A DNA stretch of 64,000 bases, taken from the NCBI GenBank assembly GCA_018873225.1, contig JAEILZ010000006.1:248001-312000 (forward strand), given 5' to 3'. The first letter of the stretch is position 1. Each line of letters begins with the position of its first letter. Made by a program: the position numbers and the translations under genes. Source of the DNA: [Phialemoniopsis] sp. UDSM-2020 (taxonomy: Eukaryota; Ascomycota; Sordariomycetes; Thyridiales; Thyridiaceae). Positions 41,890-50,599 of this stretch are shown here, piece by piece. Under the pieces are notes generated by a model. It had not been told where the DNA came from, searched no databases, and worked only from the letters and a program-made list of their open reading frames with translations.

Positions 41890-42951
41890 ATGCATATCCT
41901 GGGACTTTGCAATGGTTCGATTCATGGAAACTCTGAGATACTTCTCAAGGCCGCGTTGAACGCCGCTGTCGCTTCTGATCCGACCATCACCGTGTCATGG
42001 ATTCACGTGCCCTCCGTGGTCGTGCCCCGCAACCCCAAGCCTCTCAAAATCGACAAGTCCATTATACCAGAGAGCAACAGCCACGATACCACGGTGGGCA
42101 AAGACACCGTCATTGATGATAGAAGAGCAGTCCTTGATGCAATTCTGGAGTCTGATGCCATCATAATTTCCACCCCAGTCTACAGCCATCAGCCGCCGGC
42201 GACGCTGAAGGAACTGGGCGACTACGTCCTTGGACCCTATGCGGATAATTCCAACTTATTCCGCCAATGGGAGAAGCAGAAAGCCGGCGACCCTGAGTAT
42301 CAAGATGTTCAAATTGATCCGCGCGAGGTCAAGCCGCGTATAGCAGGCTTCATCGCCGTTGCAGGATCCAAGGCAGCATTTCCTGAGCAGTGGACGATGG
42401 CTCTTCCCACAATGCATCTTTTCACGTATCCAATTCATTCAAAAGTCATCGACCAGGTCGTGATCCCTGGCTGCGCTAGCCCTGGCTCGGTCCTGATAGA
42501 TCCTGCCCGGACGGTTGAGAGGGCCAGAACACTAGGCCAGCGCATAGCCAGCCAGATTGGCAAGCCCTACGACGAGGCGAAGTACCTTGGCGAGGAGGAG
42601 AAAGGCAGCTGTCCGTACTGTCATCTGCTCAAAATCGAGTTTCGACAGGGCAATGACGTGCAATGCACAGTCTGTGGTGCAAAGGGTCGCCTCTCGGTTG
42701 GGCCCGAAAAAGACATCAGGCCAGAATGGGAGCAGGACTCTGAAAATAGCTGCATGACCCTGAACGGCAAGTGGAAGCACATCGACGATATCAAGGTCCA
42801 CCTAGGGTACGAGCGACCGAAGATGCCTGAAGTTGCGGATGAGCGCACCCACTGGCGCAACGTTCATATACCTTTTGTCAACATGCCAAGTCTGATGGAC
42901 AACCGAGAGGATTGCCTGGTACTTCGTCGCGGTCGAGAAGCCCAACTTTGA
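41890..42951 (+). CDS. NADPH-dependent FMN reductase-like flavodoxin with C-terminal zinc ribbon
   Basis: Single exon, 353 residues as read. The start MHILGLCNGSIHGNSEILLK has the flavodoxin-like phosphate loop of the FMN_red family (PF03358: G-S-x-x-G-N-S-x). Then AIIISTPVYSHQPPATLKEL contains the 'P-x-Y' FMN-ring loop, followed by GFIAVAGSKA. Residues about 239-260 have two CxxC pairs (CPYC, CTVC), a probable zinc ribbon not found in the minimal family. The enzyme would use NAD(P)H to reduce FMN or quinones. The last residues (after MDNRED) look out of frame: moving one base at 42911 continues a coding-like stretch (next entry), so the present C-terminus may be a frameshift product. Confidence 0.8.
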   Translation: MHILGLCNGSIHGNSEILLKAALNAAVASDPTITVSWIHVPSVVVPRNPKPLKIDKSIIPESNSHDTTVGKDTVIDDRRAVLDAILESDAIIISTPVYSHQPPATLKELGDYVLGPYADNSNLFRQWEKQKAGDPEYQDVQIDPREVKPRIAGFIAVAGSKAAFPEQWTMALPTMHLFTYPIHSKVIDQVVIPGCASPGSVLIDPARTVERARTLGQRIASQIGKPYDEAKYLGEEEKGSCPYCHLLKIEFRQGNDVQCTVCGAKGRLSVGPEKDIRPEWEQDSENSCMTLNGKWKHIDDIKVHLGYERPKMPEVADERTHWRNVHIPFVNMPSLMDNREDCLVLRRGREAQL

Positions 42952-43110
42952 CCTCGTCTTGCTCGAGCCCCCCGGGCCCATACACGACCCGTCCATCTTT
43001 TTTGCGGCGCTGACTTGCCCGAGTGCGTCTACGGCATCTTTAACAGCCTCGTGTGGTCAGGGCTCACGCTCCTGGAGAGCATTCGATTTGAATGGAATGG
43101 CCAGACTTAG
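42911..43110 (+). pseudogene. Frameshifted continuation of the FMN-reductase-like gene
   Basis: Downstream of MDNRED in the gene above, another frame reads AWYFVAVEKPNFDLVLLEPP and then PIHDPSIFF. A second change of frame near the six-T run (about 42997-43005) gives DLPECVYGIFNSLVWSGLTL followed by LESIRFEWNGQT and a stop at 43108-43110. Both breaks fall at T runs (TT and TTTTTT). AATAAA at 43155-43160 follows. The pieces look like about 65 residues of conserved C-terminal sequence, either truly lost or hidden by two sequence errors. Confidence 0.5.
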
Positions 43111-43406
43111 ACATGTAAACGACACATCACTGTTAAAGACCGAAACAGCTCTTGAATAAATACGAACGAAACAAATATATTGATTGTTCTATACTCATGC
43201 TCTTCACAGACCTTGGGCATCAGTGTGCATGCACCTGACAATGATGGCTAAAGTACTCTGACTGGAAACTCACATAAGAAAAAAAATAGAAACGAATGTA
43301 CACTGATACTACCTATATTTGCTCTCATATGCCTTGATTTACTAGATCAATTTCACATTGTCCTTGATACTCCCAGCTCTCGGTCTAGTGACACACTGAC
43401 GGAATA
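43111..43406. other. Intergenic between convergent genes
   Basis: AT-rich, with an AATAAA at 43155-43160. No gene. Confidence 0.45.
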
Positions 43407-44134
43407 CTACACTGTGATATCCTGAGGCACTAGTTCGATGAGATAGCCGTTCTATTTGATGTTAGACCACAAGTTGTCAGAGACCGCAATTGCAAACTGA
43501 CCGGATCTTCGACGAAAGCAAATTGCCGCAGGAACTTCCCGAACATGGGATCAAGCGGACCCGTAGCAATGCCGTGAGTTTGCTGCTCCCATGCTGTGGT
43601 TGGGATACCTTCGACGGGGCCTTCGCCAACATCCTTCACAATCTTGACTTCGTTGGCTCGCAGCCGCTCGACCGCAGCCGGAACATCCGGTACCGTGAAC
43701 CCGAGATGGTTGAACCCGAGATGTGGCGGCTTGGTCCCACTGCAGATGGAGGATACCGGCAGGTTCTCCGAGCCGTGGTAGTGAACTAGCTCCAACAGCC
43801 CAAGCGTTCGGCTCAACACGGAATGGGGTAGCGTGTCCCGTGAGAATGCAGAGGGGTCGGCGCGGTGCTCAGTTGTGACCGGATATCCGAGATAGTAGAT
43901 GGTGAACGGCCCGGTATTAGTTGTGAAGACGGTCCTCATGCCCATCAAGTCGATGTAGAATCGCAATGTTGCCGCGGGATCATGAATGCGTAGCATGCAG
44001 TGGTTCAGTCGATACTGTGCCGTCGGGGCATCCTCAGGGATGGGTGGATTATGCTTCAATTCCCCAGAGTGTTGCCCGCTGGCAGGTGGAGATTGTTGTG
44101 TCGAGTTTGCCAGACCATTTGTGAATTGTGTCAT
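43407..44134 (-). CDS. Glyoxalase I (lactoylglutathione lyase)-like
   Basis: Two exons, 43502-44134 and 43407-43451; 225 residues. The small last exon, after a 50-bp intron (GTCAGT...AAATAG), restores the family C-terminus NGYLIELVPQDITV; without splicing the protein ends in a non-family tail. Metal ligands expected from glyoxalase I are all visible: His in LNHCMLRI, Glu in LGLLELVHYHG, His in LGFNHLGFTV, and Glu in YLIELVP (last exon). Other family marks are RFYIDLMGM and YYLGYP. Family: VOC fold, PF00903, Zn or Ni dependent, converting a methylglyoxal-glutathione hemithioacetal to lactoylglutathione. In this cluster it may act on another alpha-oxo aldehyde or isomerise a ring-opened intermediate (inference). 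The N-terminal 35 residues are low-complexity. Confidence 0.88.
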
Positions 44135-44465
44135 GTCGAAAATGGGTCCGAGTTACTGCGCGTCGATACAAGCCTCTGTGTTCGTATAGAACGAATACCT
44201 ACAAGCACGTACATGCGAATTGGAGAGAGTTGACAGATTTCAGAACGAGGTCGCGATATCAGGTCGAAGTGACCATTTTATGCATAAGAAGATCCCGCTA
44301 CGATCACGAATCGGAGGTGAGATCCGGTAGTGTGAACGTAATGGACTTAATAAGTACAACCCCCAATTTCCTCTCTCTCTTTCTCTCTCTCCATTTCTTT
44401 CTCCAGTGTAGACACTGTGTTGTCACCATCTGGAAGATCGTCTCAATTGTTACAATTCGTTCCCA
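44135..44465. promoter_or_regulatory. Divergent promoter, glyoxalase / SDR 2, with CT tract
   Basis: A pure pyrimidine tract (CT/TC repeats) at 44369-44392 lies about 75-95 bp before the SDR 2 start codon, typical of fungal core promoters near the transcription start. Confidence 0.55.
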
Positions 44466-45257
44466 ATGTCAAGTCAGAAGACGCAAAGCCTCTCCGGGAA
44501 GATCGCTTTAGTAAGCGGCTCGTCTTCCGGCATTGGAGCTGCTATAGCAAGAGAGTTATCATCGCGGGGTGCAAGCCTCATCATCAACTACCCGTTCCCT
44601 TCCGAGGAGAAGAATGCGCGAGCCGTCCTGAAGAGCCTTGAGACCAGCCCTCATTCCATCATAGCTGAGGCTGACTTGAGCACGGTCGATGGACCCGGTA
44701 AACTAGCGGCCATCGCCACCAAGACCTTCGGTCGCGTCGACATCCTTGTCAACAACGCGGGCTACAGCTCCACCTGCCACCTAGCCGAAGCTTCCGACGC
44801 TGAGCTATTACGGGTTTGGGATAGGACCGTCAACCTGAATGGGCGAGGGACGCTTCTCCTCACCCGCGCAGTACTGCCGATTTTAGCCCCAGCGGGGTCA
44901 CGCATTATCAATGTTGGAAGCTCCACTTCCCGAGATCCAGATTCCGACATGAGCATCTACGCAGGGAGCAAGAGCATGATCGAGAGCTTCACACGCTGCT
45001 GGGCTCGGGATCTTCCGCGAAGGTACGGGTGCACGGTCAATGCTGTCGCCCCCGGCCCAGTGGGTACGGAAGGACTGCTCTCCGCGCAGGGAGGGTTTCT
45101 GAAGCAGCTGGAGACTCGCAAAGAGCAGACCCCTGTTGCCCCGCGATACGCCCAACCTGAAGAGATTGCTTGGGTAGTGGCAGCCCTCTGTGACGAGGGG
45201 GCCAGTTGGCTGAGTGGGGTCGTGCTGCCAGTCAATGGCGGAGGCACACTCTGGTGA
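44466..45257 (+). CDS. Classical short-chain dehydrogenase/reductase (cluster SDR 2)
   Basis: Single exon, 263 residues. Motifs: LVSGSSSGIG (residues about 15-24), NNAG, Ser in NVGSSTSRD, YAGSK (catalytic Tyr and Lys), and AVAPGPVGTEG. The C-terminus WLSGVVLPVNGGGTLW is classical. As in SDR 1, the second strand ends IINYPF with no Asp/Glu, suggesting NADPH. It is paralogous to SDR 1 but diverged through the C-terminal substrate loop, so the pair may do two different reductions in one pathway. It is followed in the same direction by the FAD monooxygenase, 272 bp downstream. Confidence 0.88.
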   Translation: MSSQKTQSLSGKIALVSGSSSGIGAAIARELSSRGASLIINYPFPSEEKNARAVLKSLETSPHSIIAEADLSTVDGPGKLAAIATKTFGRVDILVNNAGYSSTCHLAEASDAELLRVWDRTVNLNGRGTLLLTRAVLPILAPAGSRIINVGSSTSRDPDSDMSIYAGSKSMIESFTRCWARDLPRRYGCTVNAVAPGPVGTEGLLSAQGGFLKQLETRKEQTPVAPRYAQPEEIAWVVAALCDEGASWLSGVVLPVNGGGTLW

Positions 45258-45529
45258 TAGCAAATCATGACACTAGGTCATGACCAGTTCTTTGAGAGGC
45301 GGCAGTTAGTCGAGCGCATCCGGTAGTCTGGCTGACGCTGCCCGAAGACCAGCAACAATCAAATGGATCCACTCTAGCGGTAGCAACATATTAAGAATCT
45401 TGACATAATGTGTTATTTAGTTTGAAACTTGAGCTCACCATCATTGTCGTGACGTGCGGCTCTCCGAATTCGTATTCTATACAGCACTCCCTCGCATGAC
45501 ATTGTGAGCTCAGGTAAGCAAAGAATAAG

Positions 45530-47122
45530 ATGCATCCAAGGGCTGATATTCGGCTTGACATCGTGGTGGTTGGAGCGGGACTAAGCGGCCTTGCGGTCTC
45601 AATTGCAGCTGCATTGTCCGGCCACCATGTCCTGGTCATTGAGTCTGCGCCAGAGCTTCGAGAGGTGAGTCGGTCGTCTGGGCTACAATTTTGAGGAAAG
45701 CCGCGAAAGTCTGACATATCCAGGTCGGCGCGGGTTTGCAAGTTACTCCAAACTCCTCAAGAATTCTACAAAAATGGAAACTGCCGGATCGTCTTTGGAA
45801 CTCGGTCGCTGAACCATCGTCGCTCACAGTTCATCGATTTTCCGGGGAGATTCTTGCCCATGAACCTGAGTTCAAGGACAAGATTCGTTCAAGATACGGA
45901 TCGCCCTTCGTCGACGTGCATCGTGTTGACCTGCAATTATCGCTGCATGAGCGTGCCAAGGAATTAGGTGTGCAGTTCAGGCCTGGTGAGACAGTGAACA
46001 GTATCGACTTCACTGTCCCCAAGGTCACTACCGAATCGGGCTTCGAAACCCAGGCCGACCTCATCGTGGCCGCAGACGGTCTGTGGTCGCAGTGTCGATC
46101 GAGCTTTCTTGGTAGAAAAGAAGAACCACGACCAACTGGCGACCTGGCTTATCGACTTGTGCTCAACCTTGATCAGATAACCGATCCGGCCTTGAGAGAA
46201 TGGGTGAGCAACCCCAAGGTGCACTTCTGGATTGGGCCAGGGGCTCACGCCGTTGGGTACTCGCTGCGTGGCGGAGCCCAGTATAACATTGTGCTACTTG
46301 CTCCGGATGATCTTCCAGAGGGCGTAAGTAGACAACCTGGCTCCGTGGAGGAGATGAAGGCTTTATTTGAGGGTTGGGATCCAATCCTCAATAAGTTTCT
46401 GAGCTTAGTGATGCAGGTTGATAAGTGGAGATTGATGCATAGTATGTTACTCACGATGTATTGTGATCGAGCTGTGATAGTTCGATGGCATGGCTCCTGA
46501 TAAACCTGACTTTTTTGCTTATAGTTGGGGAAATCCCAAATTGGATCAATGAGCAGGCCAACTTCGTCTTTGTGTAAGTCACTTACTCCAACGGCCCTCC
46601 CCTACGTTTTGAGATCACGCACTGACTGTCTTCATCTCAAACAGGGGTGATGCGTGTCATCCCATGCTACCCTACCTCGCTCAAGGAGCAAACTCTGCTA
46701 TCGAAGATGGAGCAGTTCTTGGCATACTACTGGGCTATATGAAGTCTAAGAATGAACTGCCGCAGGCTCTAAAGACGTACGAGACATTGCGCAAGGCGAG
46801 AGGTGATGCCATTGTGAAGGAAGCTTTCAAGCAAGTATGTGATTCCACAACACGTCCGTTTCGAGACAGAGGACACCCTCTGGAGTGTGCCGCATATTCC
46901 CTGTACTGACGCCCTGCTATGTAGCGCGATGATTTCCATCTACCCGATGGGCCGGCACAGCAGGCTCGAGATGAGAAGTTCCTGTCACAACTGGGTAAAG
47001 ATTTGAAAGGCCCATTCCCGAGTAGATGGACGTGCCCCGTGGTTCAGCCTTGGCTTTACGGATATGATGCATACGATGAAGTCGCAAAAGCACTCAATGA
47101 TGATCCCCATAGCAGGATATAA
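45530..47122 (+). CDS. FAD-dependent aromatic monooxygenase (salicylate hydroxylase-like)
   Basis: Five exons: 45530-45664, 45724-46441, 46525-46573, 46645-46834, 46925-47122; all phases agree; 429 residues. FAD Rossmann motif IVVVGAGLSGLAVSIAAAL (G15-x-G17-x2-G20), the DG motif in LIVAADGLWSQCR, and the second FAD motif GDACHPMLPYLAQGANSAIE (GD...P), formed by exons 3-4. The group is class A flavoprotein monooxygenases (PF01494), as in salicylate and 6-hydroxynicotinate hydroxylases, which hydroxylate phenolic rings (sometimes with decarboxylation) using NAD(P)H and O2. No signal peptide or TM, so cytosolic. In the cluster it would fit hydroxylation of a trihydroxybenzoate or protocatechuate-type product (inference). 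Confidence 0.9.
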
Positions 47123-47322
47123 TATGTCCTGGGAAGGTAATTGAATAACATGTCTATCACATGGGTGTCGTTGAGAGTTTCGCCTGGATCTCGTTTCTTA
47201 GAACTACTTGTTCCAACTTCCAGACCAGCACACATGATGTATGACCGTATAACAGGCACTGCATGTATCCACAGCAGGTTAGAGAGCCGTGATAATATCT
47301 TGACTAAGATAAGCGTTCCCTT

Positions 47323-48444
47323 CTATGCAATCAAACTCTCTAGAAAGTCAAATCCCTCCCGTTGTATGTTCCAAGTCTCGGACCCAACCTGCATCGCCGA
47401 CGCAAAAGTGTGGCCTTGCCCTGGAACATATCTTAACCCACACTTGACGCCGACTTTAGCCAGGGCCTGGCATAGATCTTTGCTTAGTCTAGGTAAAACC
47501 ATCTTGTCCTCCCGACCGTGTACGATGAAGGTCGGTGGGAAGGACGCTGTGATGTTGAGAATTGGGTCCACCTCTTCCCAATTCTTTGATGGGAAGATCG
47601 CGTCCATGACAGTGCCATTGGCAATCTGAGACATGGCATACCAATGACGGACATTGGAAAAGTCTGCTGCGCTTGTTGCCTGGCCTTCAAGTGAGACACC
47701 TCCCTCGATAGGTACCGGGTCTTCTTTGAACACCCGGCCCAGATATTTGTGGTCTATATCTTTAGGAAGAACGTCCCTCACATGCGGTAACTTTTCCGTC
47801 CAGAACCGGTCAGCAAAGTTACAAGGCCCGTAAAAGTCAAGAATGCCTGCTACTGGACGAGAAACCCCAAAGCCCTGCAATTGAAAGGGGTATGATAAGC
47901 AATCAGTTATTTGCAGCTAGTATTGTAAAGACATGGCGAAGTTGGATATGACTGTACATACCAGGCACAGTGCCAATGTGCCGCCGGAAGATGTTCCAAA
48001 TGCGAACACATGGTCAAGGTCGACTTTGATGCCGGATCCACTGTGTGAGGCAAAAGAGCTCTCTAGCCCGCCACTGTAGATCCAGTCAAGAAGATCGCGA
48101 CAATCTCGTACTGGGCCCTCTAGAAGGTTGACTTGGGGGCAAAGGCGATGGTTTGGGACTACAACGATCCAACCACGATCCAAACAGTCACCTATCTGGT
48201 CCTTATTGACCATTTTTGACGACCCGAGCATAAATGCGCCTCCATGGATATCGATAACTGCTCAAGACGAGGCATCAGAGGACAGACCTGCTTCACCAAC
48301 GGTGGTTGCGGAGGAATGCAACGTACTGACTGGATGTCCCGCATTTTTGACAGTCTTTGACGGCAGAGGCACATACACTTCGGCGTCTATCTCCTGACTC
48401 TCTAGAATCTTATAAACAGCCCTGTACGATTGATGATTCGCCAT
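47323..48444 (-). CDS. Alpha/beta-hydrolase (esterase, HSL/BD-FAE type)
   Basis: Three exons: 48327-48444, 47962-48257, 47323-47874; 321 residues. The start at 48444 (MANHQSYRAVYKILESQEID) fits the family; an in-frame ATG at 48600 would add 52 residues unlike the family. The first join needs the GTACGT donor at 48326, not the nearby GTCAGT, to keep the frame. H44-G-G-A is the oxyanion-hole motif, and G127-T-S129-S-G131 is the nucleophile elbow with Ser129. Asp in VHGREDKMVL and His in VPGQGHTFASA complete the triad. Relatives hydrolyse small esters. Its head-to-head position with the quercetinase-like gene makes it a candidate for splitting the depside formed by flavonol ring opening (inference). 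Confidence 0.87.
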
Positions 48445-48918
48445 GATTTGTATCGAGAGTACGTCGTTAGCCAAGTTTCTTCTCCCTTTGGATGGGGTAG
48501 CAGTCAACAAAAGCCCGCTCGATCCAGCGTCAACATTCAAGTCGCATATGGGGCGCATTGAGGTTATTCCAATCACGTGGTATCTCTTGACGTTAGCCAT
48601 GATTACGGAACAGAGTAGCGGGTCCCCTCGTCAGGCGATCTCGAGCGATTCGGAAATCCCGTTCGTAGGGCCCCAGCAGTCCCCCACATCCCGGCATCTC
48701 CAATTGATCCTCGGCTGAATCATGCGGCTTCGAAAGCTAGCATTCCTTACCTCCATGGAGTAGAGCTATCATTCGAGACTAAAGTTTTCCCTATGGCCGT
48801 TGTCTTGGGCCGGTCATGGCCGCCTTCCTTCTCTCCAGCTTCACAGCGAGATTGTGAATAGACCTGAGCGCGTTCAAGTCTAGCCGATTGGTACAACACC
48901 CACCCTGAAGTCAACGCC
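48445..48918. promoter_or_regulatory. Divergent promoter, hydrolase / bicupin dioxygenase
   Basis: 474 bp separating the two start codons. Several CGG/CCG triplets occur (Zn2Cys6-type half-sites), for example in TGATCCTCGGCTGAATCATG, but no clear inverted pair. The shared space favours co-regulation. Confidence 0.5.
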
Positions 48919-50045
48919 ATGGTGAGTATTCCTATTCTACAGACGCCGCCTCCTGCGCGGACTAGCTACATCCTCGACCAGCTCGAGGGCGAGCGGATTT
49001 CAATTCCTGGCAGCAAAGGCGCCTTTCGCATCTTAGCATCGTCCAAGCAAACCAATGGCGCGATGGCAGTCTTTCAGAGCGGTGCTGTGCTCTCTGACGC
49101 TCCTGGTTTCCACTGGCACGCTGAAGCGCATGACATTTTCTACGTGACCAAAGGCTACCTGAAACTCTGGAATGGAGACAAGTGTCGGGTCATGGGACCG
49201 GGCGACTTCGCCTACGTACCCCCGGTGAGTATCACGAGCGTCAGAAAGCCCACTAGACCGAATGAGATTTACTGACACGCAGATAGAAAGTCATTCATAA
49301 TCCCGAATTGCTCGGCCCTCACACAGAGACTCTTGGACTAATTGCACCCGGCGACTGGGTTGACTTCTTCCGATATGTAGGCGAGACGTTCGAAGGCAAC
49401 ATCATCCCCGAGTTCGACGAGCGAGACCTCCGTGCCATCTTAATTCCGAAAGTCATGGCCGCCAAGGACAAGTTCGACGTGAACTTTGTTCGCGACTACA
49501 AGCCCCCGGAGCTGGGCGACTGGCTTGATACGGAGAACCAGCTGTCAGGGCCCTTGGAGCCATACTTCCTTCGTTGCAACACAGGCCCGCGATGGCTGCT
49601 AGGCGGTGTTCTGTGCCGGCCACTCATTAACGTGTCTCAGTGCAGCGAGAAGTTTGCTATATCCAGCATTGAGGGATCAAGCATCCATCAGGAGCCTCGT
49701 GCTCTTGGTCGATGGCTGAACTTCTCGGCCGTAGATCACTGTTTTGTTGTCTACGAGGGCTTGTTGAAAGTCAAACTCAAGAGTCAAGAAGGGTGGAACT
49801 TTGTCCGGGAGGGTCAGACAGTCGTCATTGCTGCTGGCGAGACTTTTAGCCTGGCATTTGCTAGCCGATTCGTTAGAGTAGTCTTGTTCACCAGCGGGCG
49901 AGGTATCGAGACGCTCATCCAAACGGCTGGTGAAAAGTTTTCTGGATTTGTTGTGCCAGACGAGCCCGGGTCCTGGACCGAGACCCGAGTCCAAGAGGCT
50001 GCAAGCAAGATTGCTGTGGAGGTCGGCGGCAAGGTGTCGGAGTGA
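48919..50045 (+). CDS. Bicupin dioxygenase of the quercetin 2,3-dioxygenase (quercetinase) type
   Basis: Two exons, 48919-49224 and 49287-50045 (acceptor ATAG at 49286); 354 residues, close to fungal quercetinases (about 350). Cupin 1: H65-W-H67-A-E69-A-H71-D72, then GYLKLWNGDKCRVMGPGDFA and PPKVIH106. By position H65, H67 and H106 match the metal-binding His of Aspergillus quercetinase (H66, H68, H112), and D72 sits where its Glu73 is. Cupin 2 is less conserved (VYEGLLKVKLKSQEGW ... GETFSLAFASRFVRVVL) and lacks the His set, as usual. No signal peptide, unlike the secreted Aspergillus enzyme, so intracellular. Family reaction: O2 opens the flavonol C-ring, releasing CO and a depside ester. 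Substrate here is inferred. Confidence 0.82.
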
Positions 50046-50599
50046 TACGAATCTAGATAGCTTCGCTCTGCTGGGCGACAATGCAAAAAGGACAATGTTC
50101 ATTACTTGTTTCGAAACTCGGCCGGAGAATGCTTTGAGAGCGAGGGTCTTCCTGAATTTGCTCGGTGATAACAACCAACAAGTCTAAATCAGTTCAGCTT
50201 CTGAGCCTTCAGAAACCGCGATACGGTGCCAGTTCACTAGAGCAGCCTTAGCACAAGTGCCGTCTTGAGCACGTCTTGCTAAGAAATGCGGGGCGAAAAG
50301 TTGGGGTAGAGGCTAAAAGGGACAAGGGGAAAGGGGAGTTTGACGTTTCCCCTCTCTCCCCCGGCTGATCAATTCCCCCATTTCTACTAGGATAAATCTT
50401 TGATAGTCCTGCAGTTTTTGCCGAGTGCTGTCCTTGAACATCGACTGGTAGCCGAAGGAGAACTGATAGACAGATCGACCCTCTCAAGGGTGTGCTGGCT
50501 TGTACGGAGTGCAAGTTGTTGGCTAGCCTTTCACTAATGGATTGGAGTACTCCGTCGTAATTCATACATACACAGAGATCGGAACATCTTGATTGAGAA
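50046..50599. promoter_or_regulatory. Upstream region of the Zn2Cys6 regulator
   Basis: No gene. TACGGAGT (50503-50510) and the palindromic GGAGTACTCC (50544-50553) lie 50-100 bp upstream of the start codon; each carries CGG or CCG triplets of the kind bound by Zn2Cys6 factors. Confidence 0.45.

Noticed and set aside
41911..41925. tRNA B-box-like GGTTCGATTC
   Set aside because: Lies inside the FMN-reductase coding sequence, with no A box or acceptor stem.
48919..48942. Apparent mini-intron GTGAGT...CTACAG right after the bicupin ATG
   Set aside because: Only 21 bp, below spliceosomal limits; it reads through in frame.
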